DNA from: Pseudomonas fluorescens
GTDB lineage: Bacteria > Pseudomonadota > Gammaproteobacteria > Pseudomonadales > Pseudomonadaceae
DNA length: 64,000 nt
Assembly (NCBI RefSeq): GCF_001648775.1
Contig: NZ_LVEJ01000018.1
Span: 53,379-117,378, forward strand
Reading direction: 5' to 3'
A program made the position numbers and the translations under genes. Below the pieces are notes generated by a model that made no database searches, had not been told where the DNA came from, and saw only the letters and a list, made by a program, of their open reading frames with translations. How positions within the stretch are numbered: the first letter of the stretch is position 1; each line of letters opens with the position of its first letter. This document shows positions 1-8,417 of the stretch, one piece after another.

Positions 1-411
1 GAACTCGGCCTGCCGTACGACATGGTCTACCGTCACCCATTCCCGGGCCCGGGCCTGGGCGTACGCATCCTCGGTGAAGTGAAGAAGGAATACGCCGACC
101 TGCTGCGTCGCGCTGACCACATCTTCATCGAAGAACTGCGCAAAGCCGACTGGTACCACAAAGTCAGCCAGGCTTTCGTGGTGTTCCAGCCAGTGAAGTC
201 GGTTGGCGTGGTGGGCGATGGCCGTCGTTACGCCTGGGTCGTGGCCCTGCGTGCCGTAGAAACCATCGACTTCATGACCGCACGTTGGGCACACCTGCCT
301 TACGAACTGCTGGAAACCGTATCCGGCCGCATCATCAATGAAATCGAAGGCATCTCGCGCGTGACTTATGACGTGTCGAGCAAGCCGCCGGCGACGATTG
401 AGTGGGAGTGA
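1..411 (+). CDS. guaA: GMP synthase (glutamine-hydrolysing), C-terminal part
   Basis: Amidates XMP to GMP in purine synthesis. Only the C-terminal 136 residues are in the window; the gene enters from the left. The reading frame opens at base 1 and contains the PGPGL and RILGE motifs of the GuaA dimerisation domain, and it ends in the family's usual tail (PPATIEWE, then TGA at 409-411). The last 100 bp are a known integration target for P4-like tyrosine integrases. Bases 304-338 recur in decayed form at 5037-5071, and an integrase stub lies just downstream, so this gene is the attachment site of the adjoining island. The protein itself looks intact. Confidence 0.97.
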   Translation, partial: ELGLPYDMVYRHPFPGPGLGVRILGEVKKEYADLLRRADHIFIEELRKADWYHKVSQAFVVFQPVKSVGVVGDGRRYAWVVALRAVETIDFMTARWAHLPYELLETVSGRIINEIEGISRVTYDVSSKPPATIEWE

Positions 412-457
412 TTGAGCGTCCGGCATTGTCCGGCACCACCTAGCAAGAGTTGCCCTT

Positions 458-487
458 AAGCCCGCGTAAATGCGGGCTTTCGGCTTT
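458..487 (+). terminator. Rho-independent terminator of guaA
   Basis: An 8-bp stem (aagcccgc/gcgggctt) with a six-base loop starts 47 bases after the guaA stop and is followed by tttcggcttttt. It should end guaA transcription before the island. Confidence 0.8.
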
Positions 488-539
488 TTAGGTCTAGCAA
501 ATTCTCGCAACTCTGTGCATCGCCAAGCACCGTGTTCGT

Positions 540-626
540 GTGGCATGGTGCGGGGCATTGACTGAGCCCAATGCCATGCTTAGTGCTCGATACCATGTTG
601 CCTCCCTTAAGTGACGGCATGGTATC
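540..626. other. Cluster of short inverted/direct repeats (possible integrase arm sites or operator)
   Basis: GATACCATG at 589-597 is exactly inverted at 618-626. GGCATGGT occurs at 542-549 and 617-624, and ATGCCATGC at 571-579 is a related inverted copy. They sit between guaA and the integrase remnant. Arm-type integrase sites and regulatory sites lie in this position in integrative elements, but the sequence alone does not tell which. The rest of 488-716 shows nothing else recognisable. Confidence 0.35.
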
Positions 627-716
627 AAGCCCCATCATCCGCCCGGTTCATTGGGTTTCTGGTGGTGTATGAGTGCTTTTCTGAGTATGTTTTTTTACGC
701 GAAATCCGTGACCTAC

Positions 717-975
717 ATGCCGACCGTTAACACGCTGCGTAACCTCAAACGCAAAGAAAAACTCTACAAGGTGAACGACCGCGACAAGCTATATGCGGCT
801 GCCACCAATGCCGGCTCCATCTCATTTCGCTACAGCCGCTCCATCCGCGGCCGTCAGGAGATCATTACGTTCGGTCGGTATGGCGTGGGTGGCATAGTTA
901 CGCGTCCAGCCGCCTACCAAAGCCAAGAGCTTGCCGCTATGATGCCGGGACCCAACGGAGAGATCGAAAAAGAGT
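717..975 (+). pseudogene. Tyrosine integrase remnant (DUF4102 N-terminus only)
   Basis: About 60 residues from the ATG at 717 match the pattern of the N-terminal DNA-binding domain (DUF4102) of P4-type integrases: LRNLKRKEKLYKV, a mid LY, then FRYSRS, GRQEIITFGRYG. After GRYGVGG the expected 'slaeAR' helix is absent or shifted out of frame. The frame then runs into the next gene and stops at 1052, so the core-binding and catalytic Arg-His-Arg-Tyr domain is missing. An upstream in-frame ATG exists at 651. Position next to the guaA 3' end fits a guaA-targeting integrase. It is inferred to be a dead copy that leaves the island immobile. Confidence 0.7.
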
Positions 976-2436
976 ATGCGCTATTCAATCCTGCATCTTT
1001 CCGATCTTCATCGCGATTTAGCCGACGAGGTGCCAAACGTCTGGCTGATTGATTCTTTGGTGCGGGACCTTGAGGCCGTTTCAAATGACGAGGCTGCTCC
1101 GCCGAGCCCTGCCCTATGCGTCGTGAGCGGTGACCTGGTTTATGGCGTTTCGGCCAACGCAGCCGATGCTGACAAGGAGATTAAACGTCAAACGGCGCAA
1201 GCCTTGGAGTTCCTTGTAGGTTTAGCCGACCGGCTGTTCGCGGGGGACCGTGAAAAGGTCGTTATTCTACCTGGCAATCACGACGTCACGTACAAAAGGG
1301 TTTTGGAAAGCATTGCTCTTGTCCCGATGCCGACCGACAGTGGCGAACGTGCCGCACTTGTGGCTGAGTTTTTCAAACCGAATTCTGCCCTACGTTGGTC
1401 ATGGCGAGAGCTGGCATTCTACAGGGTTGTAGATCAAGCAAAGTACTCCGAACGCCTCGCCGAGTTTGCTGGCCTGTATGCCGATTTCTACCAAGGTCGT
1501 CGACGTTACTCACTCCAGCCGGAAGAGCAATTCGACTTTTTCGACTTTCCCGACCAAAAGCTCTCGTTGCTCGCCTTAAGTAGCTGTCATGGCAACGACC
1601 CAATGCAACGCGCAGGTCGGATGCATCCGACAGCGTTGGCCGAGGCAAGACGACAACTGTCCGCGTCATCGAGAACAGGTTGGTTGCTAGCAGCCGCTTG
1701 GCATCACAATTTGGCTGGTGGTCCTTCTCAGGACGACTATCTGGACTCGAGCTTTCTACAGTTATTAATCGATGGCGGTGTAGCTCTCGGTATGCATGGC
1801 CATCAGCACCGTACCGAGTGTTTCGATGAACGATATCGCCTAGGCCCTGAAAAGCGAAAGATCGTGATAGCTAGTGCTGCGTCGCTCTGCGCCGGGCCTA
1901 CGAACCTAAGCCCAGGGGCACCCCGTGGCTACAATATCGTAGAGATCGACACCGACGCCTTGACCGGACGTCTGCACCAGCGACAGATGGTCAATCTGCA
2001 GTTCAGCACGCCGGTCTGGGGTCCTGGATACTTTTTCGATACCAACCGAACCTACGTGGACTTCGAACTATCCCCCCCACTCGCCTCGCGCCCCAATGGT
2101 CTTGACCTGCAACTTGTCATGGAGAGTGCCGATCGTCTCCTTGGTGGCGGCGACTGGCGAGGAGTGGTGGATTTGCTATCCGAGCACATGGAAGATTCTC
2201 TTGTCCGTAAATACTGCTTCCGGGCGCTACAGGAGTTAGAAGATCCCTTTGCCACGATAAAGTTGCTTTCAGGTCCTCGCGATATATCCGAGGCGGTGCT
2301 CCTAGGGACTGCCGTGGCCGAAACCGGAGATTCCGAGGCTCGCGAACGGTATTTAGCTGATCCATTCGTGTTGGCGTCCACCGACGCTAGTATTGAACAC
2401 ATCGTATCCAGCATTAAAGCGAGGGCTGCAAAATGA
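976..2436 (+). CDS. Calcineurin-like metallophosphoesterase (first gene of candidate defence operon)
   Basis: 486 residues. The metallophosphoesterase motifs are in order and complete: D10-x-H12 (SDLHR), G52-D53 (SGDLVYG), G100-N-H-D103, H243/H244 (AAWHH) and G275-H-Q-H278 (HGHQH). A dinuclear-metal phosphoesterase or nuclease active site is therefore predicted. Residues after about 360 form a C-terminal extension of unknown type. No signal peptide is seen, so it is probably cytoplasmic. The ATG at 976 lies inside the decayed integrase frame, with GGAG at 957-960 as a distant ribosome site. The stop overlaps the next start (ATGA), so the two products are translationally coupled. Codon use is visibly more A/T-rich than in flanking core genes. 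The family is certain; a nuclease or nucleotide-signal hydrolase role in phage defence is inference. Confidence 0.88.
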   Translation: MRYSILHLSDLHRDLADEVPNVWLIDSLVRDLEAVSNDEAAPPSPALCVVSGDLVYGVSANAADADKEIKRQTAQALEFLVGLADRLFAGDREKVVILPGNHDVTYKRVLESIALVPMPTDSGERAALVAEFFKPNSALRWSWRELAFYRVVDQAKYSERLAEFAGLYADFYQGRRRYSLQPEEQFDFFDFPDQKLSLLALSSCHGNDPMQRAGRMHPTALAEARRQLSASSRTGWLLAAAWHHNLAGGPSQDDYLDSSFLQLLIDGGVALGMHGHQHRTECFDERYRLGPEKRKIVIASAASLCAGPTNLSPGAPRGYNIVEIDTDALTGRLHQRQMVNLQFSTPVWGPGYFFDTNRTYVDFELSPPLASRPNGLDLQLVMESADRLLGGGDWRGVVDLLSEHMEDSLVRKYCFRALQELEDPFATIKLLSGPRDISEAVLLGTAVAETGDSEARERYLADPFVLASTDASIEHIVSSIKARAAK

Positions 2437-4751
2437 GTGACGGTATTGTCTTTCAGGTCGAGACGGGCCGGGTTTTGCAGATTCTTGCTAAAGAGATCTA
2501 CGACTCACCGCTCGCCATGCTGCGCGAGAACCTGCAGAACGCCTACGATGCCGTCAGGGAGCGATTCGCTTCCTCCGGTCCTCTCTTACAAGGTGGCCGC
2601 ATCGAGGTCAAGATTGAAGGCAACGAGATCATCATCGTGGACAATGGCGTCGGGATGGACGAACACGTACTGCGGGAGAACTTTTGGAAGGCAGGGTCGA
2701 GTGGGAAGCATTCCGTTCGAGCTAAGCAGGCAGGGGTCGTTGGAACTTTCGGTATCGGCGCCATGGCCAACTTTGGCGTCTGCTCTAAGCTCACAATTGT
2801 TACACGATCCCACGAAGCGGCGGGAGCACTAGCGACCCTCGCCGAGCGGGACAATCTGAAGATTGGTGAAGAGTGCATAACGTTTGAAAAGCTTGAAACT
2901 GAGCAGCCGATTGGGACCACCCTATCAGCAACTTTGGATTCGGCAAATTCGATCACCAGCGAACAGGCCAAGTCCTACCTCGACCCTTATGTTGCACTTC
3001 TACCGGTCCCGATTTATCTTGACGGCGAGCTGATCAGCACACGCGCGATGATGGACGTATTGCCGATACAAGCTAAGCAATTCAACCCGCTGGGAAATGT
3101 CGAGTTGGAAAATCAGGGCTTCAAAGCTCGGTTTTCAGTGAGCGCAGATGCCAATGCTCAGATCCTCGTAGTGGTCAGTGATATATCAGTTTCTGGTATT
3201 TCGATTGATGGCGAGATGGCATTGCTTCAGAGCGGCGGCCAACTAATGGGCCTAAGGTCTTACTTCGGTTTGGCCCCTATACCGGTTGCTGGAAATTATC
3301 AGTTTGGCGGTTACGCCAACCTGCCGTTTTTGCAGCCGACCGCGGGGCGAGACGCGCTGAACCGGGAAAGTATCGATCAGGCGTTAATTCTCATAGCGCT
3401 TGCTGAGAAAGCGGCCTCTCAAATGTTGGGGGAGAGTCATCTGGGAGACCGTAGCAATGCATTGCTTGCTTGGATTTCCGCACATGGTCGGTACGATCTC
3501 GCCAAACGTATTAGTATTCTCGTCCACCCCCGAGAAGAAAACGTAGCCCTAGGTGATTTATCTGCCTATATCGGATCTCGTAATTCCTATCAGTACGCGA
3601 GTAATGACCGGTCTGTGATTGGGACTTTCGCCAACGAAGATAACTTCGTGGTTCAACTGTCGCCAAATCAACCAAGACGCAAGGTGCAGCAGCAGTATCT
3701 GACATCTGTCTTACGGTTGAAGCAAGTTCCCCATAGCGCGCAAATCCTCAAGGTATATTCCGGCCAAGATCTTGAAATCCCGGAAGCATCCGTTCTATTC
3801 CGTATCGCAAATATCCTGCGAGACGACTATCTCGTGCCTGATGTAGACGTCGCTTTCGCAGATATCTCACACGGAGTGACCGTGTTGGCTGAAGAGAACG
3901 GAGGCACGGTCAAATTATTTATTGCGAAAGGGAACTCTTCAGTAAAGCCGCTAATGGAAATCCAAACAAATGCCTATGAACTCTTCGCGCAGTTTATGAA
4001 AGACTATGTTCGGGTCAACATCTACCCGAAGATTCAGCAGTACGTGCCTTCTTCGACTAAAGGAGGTGTAGAGGCGTTAAGAAAGGTGCTGCTCCGTAGC
4101 AAGGAGCTTTACCGGCTTGAAGAGTCTGACCGTGGCGATCTTGAGGGGGTTCTTGGCGATTACCTGGCGGGCACGTCATCTTTTCCTGCTGTCCTCAAAG
4201 CTGCTAAAGCCCTAGCACGCCCACAAACGCAGCGGGTTTCGGCCGAGCAAGTGGGATCGATAGAGCACGAAGTACCGGGTCTTGTCGAGTCCCCCGTGCG
4301 GTCTGACGTAGCGGTGGAAGGACAAGAGTTCATGGCCACGCCTCCGATCATTCGGAACAGCATCTCTTCGTCCATGAAGATTTTGACCACGGAAGGACAT
4401 TACCCTCTACTAAACCAGTTCACCATGTTGCTTGGACTATCCGACCGTCTTATGACGACCGAGGTGGACTTTTTCATGGTCCCACATACCACCCGAATTC
4501 TTTGGGGCGGACATCGCGTAGTCTATATTTTTACTGAGGTGACGGAGAGGCTGAGCCTCTATTACGACATCGAGCTTAGGGACGCGATTGACAGTAACAA
4601 GACGGGAGGCGGAATGTTTGCCACGACCACTCTCATCACCAAGGAGCGCATATTCGTTCCTGTTCCGAAGGTCTTGGAAGCTGAGTTTCATGTGGCGAAG
4701 GGGCCGCGAGAGTTTTTCGTCAGGTTTGACTTGCTGGCCAGTCGAGGTTAA
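2433..4751 (+). CDS. Hsp90-like (GHKL/Bergerat) ATPase, second gene of candidate defence operon
   Basis: 772 residues. The N-terminal ATPase fold has all Bergerat motifs: E32-N-L-Q-N36-AYDA (N box), D70-N-G-V-G-M75 (G1 box), and G104-T-F-G-I-G-A110 (G2/lid). Middle-domain folds continue to about residue 590. A polar Pro/Glu-rich linker spans about 595-635, followed by a separate C-terminal domain (636-772). There is no histidine phosphorylation box, so it is not a sensor kinase, and the middle/C-terminal part does not look like HtpG. The start codon overlaps the phosphoesterase stop by 4 bp. GHKL ATPases of this kind are often the sensing or switching half of bacterial conflict systems; pairing with a phosphoesterase suggests a sensor-effector pair, which is inference. 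Confidence 0.85.
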   Translation: MSDGIVFQVETGRVLQILAKEIYDSPLAMLRENLQNAYDAVRERFASSGPLLQGGRIEVKIEGNEIIIVDNGVGMDEHVLRENFWKAGSSGKHSVRAKQAGVVGTFGIGAMANFGVCSKLTIVTRSHEAAGALATLAERDNLKIGEECITFEKLETEQPIGTTLSATLDSANSITSEQAKSYLDPYVALLPVPIYLDGELISTRAMMDVLPIQAKQFNPLGNVELENQGFKARFSVSADANAQILVVVSDISVSGISIDGEMALLQSGGQLMGLRSYFGLAPIPVAGNYQFGGYANLPFLQPTAGRDALNRESIDQALILIALAEKAASQMLGESHLGDRSNALLAWISAHGRYDLAKRISILVHPREENVALGDLSAYIGSRNSYQYASNDRSVIGTFANEDNFVVQLSPNQPRRKVQQQYLTSVLRLKQVPHSAQILKVYSGQDLEIPEASVLFRIANILRDDYLVPDVDVAFADISHGVTVLAEENGGTVKLFIAKGNSSVKPLMEIQTNAYELFAQFMKDYVRVNIYPKIQQYVPSSTKGGVEALRKVLLRSKELYRLEESDRGDLEGVLGDYLAGTSSFPAVLKAAKALARPQTQRVSAEQVGSIEHEVPGLVESPVRSDVAVEGQEFMATPPIIRNSISSSMKILTTEGHYPLLNQFTMLLGLSDRLMTTEVDFFMVPHTTRILWGGHRVVYIFTEVTERLSLYYDIELRDAIDSNKTGGGMFATTTLITKERIFVPVPKVLEAEFHVAKGPREFFVRFDLLASRG

Positions 4752-4776
4752 CGGGTAGGAATTCGTAATAAAAAAC

Positions 4777-4804
4777 GCCCGCTTAATAGCGGGCTTCTGC
4801 TTTT
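4777..4804 (+). terminator. Terminator of the phosphoesterase-ATPase operon
   Basis: The stem gcccgc/gcgggc with a six-base loop begins 25 bases after the ATPase stop and is followed by ttctgctttt. Confidence 0.7.
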
Positions 4805-4942
4805 GATATGTCTTACAGTCTTCGATCAAACCAGCTCGTACTCGTGAATCCGCCCAGGGGATCAGTTTGAGAATCTTTTTCGAGAACGATATCGTCCAGA
4901 ATTATTCTGTTTCGCGTTGATTACAGCGTACGGATCTTCGCC

Positions 4943-4978
4943 AATGCCAGTCAGTTTTACTGACTGGCATTTTTGTTT
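4943..4978. terminator. Strong bidirectional terminator-like hairpin at the island edge
   Basis: A perfect 12-bp stem (4943-4954 with 4960-4971) closes a five-base loop and is followed by TTTTGTTTT. It sits between the two convergent transcription units. Apart from this, the previous terminator and the guaA-like repeat, 4752-5086 holds nothing recognisable. Confidence 0.75.
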
Positions 4979-5036
4979 TCGGGCGCAAAGCCCAACGGTA
5001 ACAAGTTGCTTCGCTGGCTAATGGGATCAACATCGT

Positions 5037-5071
5037 GAGTTGCTGGAAACGGTATCCAGCCGCCTCATCAA
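5037..5071 (+). repeat. Decayed duplicate of the guaA 3' end (attR-like scar)
   Basis: By my reading 30 of 35 bases match guaA 304-338 in direct orientation, including an uninterrupted tgctggaaac core and the cgtatcc...ccgc...tcatcaa pattern of the guaA codons. Beyond 5071 similarity stops. A displaced host 3' end left behind by site-specific integration is the simplest explanation. It sets the right boundary of the island. Confidence 0.7.
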
Positions 5072-5086
5072 GCCGCTGAAAACCTA

Positions 5087-8000
5087 TCACAAAGGTATAC
5101 GACTTTGCAGTTTCAGGCCCAGTTCTATCAGGCGTTGAGACAACGCGGCGATGTCCGGAAACAGCACGCCGCTGATGCGTGGCATCGACTGCAGCCAGAT
5201 GTAGACCTGGCCATCCTGAGTCTGGTTTACCAGTGTTCGCGCGATGGTGCCGAAGCTGTTGCGGCGGACGAGTCGGTAATCGTTTTGCGACTTCTCGAAC
5301 AGGTACATGCCATTGCGGTGCAGCAAGTGGTCGAGGGTTGCCTCGTTCCAGATCGGTTCGGGCGCTTCGATTTGCAGGCGCAGGTCGGCGTAGAGGATGT
5401 CGAATGCATCGCGCGTCATGGTGCCGTTGTCGAAGGGGCCGCGCGCTACTTTCAGACCGGGGTCGATAGCGACGCCCGGCTCTTCGGCCGGGAAGGCTTC
5501 TTCAATGCGCAGACCAATGCCGCCGCGCAGTTCACTGATGCCCGGCAAGCCCCGGAAATTATTGGTGTTCTCTGCACCGATCAGCGCGATCCATTTGCCC
5601 GGCCGATTGAGAATCTCATCGCCCCACATGATCAGGGAGCTGAGGCGAGCGCCCATCATCTGCTCTTCGAACGTGGTCAGCGGGATTTTCATTTTGTAGC
5701 TCGCCGCGCAATCCAGGCCCTGAATCCGCACGCCATGGGCCTGAGCGGTCTTCGCCAGTTCGAGGGCGTTGAACGCTTCATCCGGGTCGGTGCCGAGGCT
5801 CGTCAGATAAATCCGCAGATCCTCTGTCATCACTCCAGTGGCATGGAAACTGTTCAGGTCTGCCTGGGCAAAGTCGCTCAGCAGATCACGCACGTAGAGC
5901 GTGGTGGCGTGGCGGGCGAGCGCCGGCATGTTCTCGATCATGAAGCGCATGCTGGTGATGCGATCCAGGGTTTCGCCCACGACCAGACCCTGAGTCTTGG
6001 CGAAGATCCGCTCAATCAGCTCATCCATTTGCATCGAATGGCTGATCTCGGGCATGGCCGGACGTGCCGGCAGGTTGGTCCATTTCAGCTCCGAATAATG
6101 CTCTTTGGCTTCGTTCAGCAGTTGCGTGCGCAGGTAGCGGAAGTAGCGTGTATACAACTCCTCGGCGCTCAGGGCGCCGGTGGCGGCTCGAGGCATTTCG
6201 GCGGGTTCCTCGGGCAAGTTCATCGCCCACTTTTTCAGTTGGTCCATGTCTTGACCCATCACGTCATATTTAGTCGTCACCAGACGTATCGGACGGGCAG
6301 TCGGCGGAACCGGCTCGACCAGCGGTAGATCCGGCGACGGCGTAGAGGTCGTGGTAAATGAGCGCAGTTCAACCTCAGGCGTACACGGTTTGCCCACACA
6401 TTGCCCGCCACCGTTGAGGCGCAGCGCGGGCATGCGCTCCCATATCCCGGCGGCATTCAAGCGTACCGGCAATGAGTAAGCGAACTGGTTGGGGCGCTCA
6501 GGGGCGACGATTGCCCAGTTGCCACTGGCCTCGGTGGCGGCGAAGTAGCGCACGTAGTAGGCGTTGCCACCGATCTTGATCGCATGGGGCGGGTCGTTAT
6601 CGAGGCGGTAAATGCCCTGGAATTTCCCGGGGGCGGTTTCTGCCGTGTAGCGATCGAGCAATTCGTTGCATTGATAACGGGCGGGAATGCCGGGGCTTGC
6701 CGGGCTGATCGGCGCGGGGCTTTCGAGCGGGGTTGAGGGCAGTGTTGACTGAGTGGGGATTTCGTTTGAAATCTCTTCAACCGCTTCGCTCGCGACCATG
6801 ACCGGCGCCGGCTCCCTGGCGGGCAGCGGCGGTTCGCTGGCCGAGGTGAATTCGATCAGCCCGGCCATTTCCTCGGCATCGGCAATTTCCACCTGCGGCC
6901 CGACCTCGAGCAACTCACCGGCGCCCGCCAGGAATGCCACGTTGAACAGCGTTTCGATGCCGTTGAGGATCGCGCCGAGGGTGCCGGTCTTGCGCTCGAC
7001 GGCCGTCCTGCCGTTGACGGCCTGATCGATATTCAGGCCCATATTGGCAATGCCGGCACCAATCACCGGCAACGCCAGCGGCCAGCCCACCGCCGCCATC
7101 GGCCCGAATACCTTGAGGCCGGCACTCAGGTAACCCATCCAGAGTTTTTTGCGCAGGTCGCTGTTGGACGTCAGCGACAGGCTTGCCTCGGCCGCCATCG
7201 CACGGTGCGTCGAATCGCTTAACCAGGTAAACGCGTCACCGCTGATGGCGATGTTGCTGCGATTGATCATTTGATGATCGCTGTGACCCCAAGTGCTGAC
7301 CAGACGATTCATCAGGTCGGTGAGGTTTTCAGTTATCTGCTCGCGGTCAGCCAACGGCCAGTGATTGAGAAAGGTCTTGCGTTTGTTCTCCACGTTCATC
7401 TGCTCGAGCGTCCACCAGTGCAGATCCGCTTCATCCTCCATCAAGCGAAAGGCCTGGGCTTCGCCCGGCAAATACAGGGTTTGCCGGCCGCTGTCCTCGA
7501 CCCAGCGCAAGACATTCGTGGCGACGTGACCGTCGAGATCCAGCGCCCGCACGTCCGCGCTGACCGGGTGCATCGCCTCGAGCATTTGCAGGGTGACGGG
7601 CCAGGTGATAGGGCCGATCACCGAGTCGGTGACACGCTGGAAATCGTTGCCGTCCAGATGGCCCTGCTGCAGTGCTCGTATGGCCTGACTGAGAAAATTG
7701 CACTTGGCCAACGTGCGGAAATTGGTCGAAGAGGCTTGCCAGAAGGTGCTCAGTTGGCGGGTGTAGCGCGTGCTGAAGTCAACGCTCCAGAACACCCGTA
7801 GCACGTCGCTGCCGAGCAGGCGCACCTCATTACTCTGATTGAAGTTTTCGGCCTGCGGCCCCTCCGAATAGAAGCCTGCGTAAAGACCCAACAGATCCGC
7901 GTTGTCCTGATCGGTGGCGCGGAAACGATGGATCACCAATTGGGTGAGGGTCAGCGATTCGTAGGGCTTTTCCAGCAGATGCTCCCAACCGGTGAAGGTC

Positions 8001-8209
8001 AGCGTGCTGCTCTGCGCTGTGCGGAACCGGTGGAAATACACCCGGTCCGGGTCGAGGTCTGCCAGGCCTTGGTCGCTCAGCAATTGCCGGGCGACTTCGC
8101 GGGCCGCGTCCAGCAGGCTGGGGCAGGTTTGTACGAGGGTTGTCGCGATGGCCTTGAGGCTGGCCTTGTCGGCGGCGTTCGGCAGCAGGCGGCGTTCGGG
8201 TGCGATCAT
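5087..8209 (-). CDS. Large DUF6543-type toxin/effector with degenerate TIKI/ChaN-like domain
   Basis: 1040 residues. The start is placed at 8209 because GGAG lies six bases upstream; an earlier in-frame ATG at 8269 has no such site. The N-terminal about 400 residues resemble the dermonecrotic-toxin-like (DUF6543) region of Pseudomonas effectors. Hydrophobic, alanine/glycine-rich segments and a Pro/Ser-rich linker follow. The C-terminal third has the layout of the 'membrane-targeted effector' TIKI/ChaN-like domain: VVGE (745-746), LYVRDLL (around 774), GLDCAASY, then IALIGAEN (878-881) and LRGGIGLR. In relatives I recall, these positions read GEAH, E-H and GNxH; here they are GETL, R-D and GAEN, so the usual metal/catalytic residues are missing. 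No secretion or immunity gene is adjacent. Confidence 0.7.
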   Translation of the reverse strand: MIAPERRLLPNAADKASLKAIATTLVQTCPSLLDAAREVARQLLSDQGLADLDPDRVYFHRFRTAQSSTLTFTGWEHLLEKPYESLTLTQLVIHRFRATDQDNADLLGLYAGFYSEGPQAENFNQSNEVRLLGSDVLRVFWSVDFSTRYTRQLSTFWQASSTNFRTLAKCNFLSQAIRALQQGHLDGNDFQRVTDSVIGPITWPVTLQMLEAMHPVSADVRALDLDGHVATNVLRWVEDSGRQTLYLPGEAQAFRLMEDEADLHWWTLEQMNVENKRKTFLNHWPLADREQITENLTDLMNRLVSTWGHSDHQMINRSNIAISGDAFTWLSDSTHRAMAAEASLSLTSNSDLRKKLWMGYLSAGLKVFGPMAAVGWPLALPVIGAGIANMGLNIDQAVNGRTAVERKTGTLGAILNGIETLFNVAFLAGAGELLEVGPQVEIADAEEMAGLIEFTSASEPPLPAREPAPVMVASEAVEEISNEIPTQSTLPSTPLESPAPISPASPGIPARYQCNELLDRYTAETAPGKFQGIYRLDNDPPHAIKIGGNAYYVRYFAATEASGNWAIVAPERPNQFAYSLPVRLNAAGIWERMPALRLNGGGQCVGKPCTPEVELRSFTTTSTPSPDLPLVEPVPPTARPIRLVTTKYDVMGQDMDQLKKWAMNLPEEPAEMPRAATGALSAEELYTRYFRYLRTQLLNEAKEHYSELKWTNLPARPAMPEISHSMQMDELIERIFAKTQGLVVGETLDRITSMRFMIENMPALARHATTLYVRDLLSDFAQADLNSFHATGVMTEDLRIYLTSLGTDPDEAFNALELAKTAQAHGVRIQGLDCAASYKMKIPLTTFEEQMMGARLSSLIMWGDEILNRPGKWIALIGAENTNNFRGLPGISELRGGIGLRIEEAFPAEEPGVAIDPGLKVARGPFDNGTMTRDAFDILYADLRLQIEAPEPIWNEATLDHLLHRNGMYLFEKSQNDYRLVRRNSFGTIARTLVNQTQDGQVYIWLQSMPRISGVLFPDIAALSQRLIELGLKLQSRIPL

Positions 8210-8417
8210 GCATTTCTCCATCCATGGGGAAAACGGAGAGCGAGCATGGCCGATCCGCTGCGCCGCCATGCACTAGTTATGTATCGCACAGTGACGTTTC
8301 GCCGCTCGTGCTGATGTGCGGCCCTGAGTCGCCCTTACTGTTTCCCAACCGCAGGTGTATCGTATTCGCCTTTTACGGGCCTCAGGCCCGTCGCAGATAC
8401 GTGAGGTAGTTGAGTTC

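Noticed and set aside
651..1052. A complete 133-residue protein before the phosphoesterase
   Set aside because: Only the part from 717 shows a family pattern (integrase N-terminus), and the end overlaps the phosphoesterase gene out of frame; treated as a remnant.
2433..4751. Reading the GHKL ATPase as HtpG or as a sensor histidine kinase
   Set aside because: No H box, receiver or membrane segment, and the middle and C-terminal parts do not match HtpG; only the ATP-binding fold is shared.
4805..4942. A short minus-strand peptide near the island edge (reads GEDPYAVINAK)
   Set aside because: Too short, no start signal, crosses a terminator hairpin and has no family I can identify.
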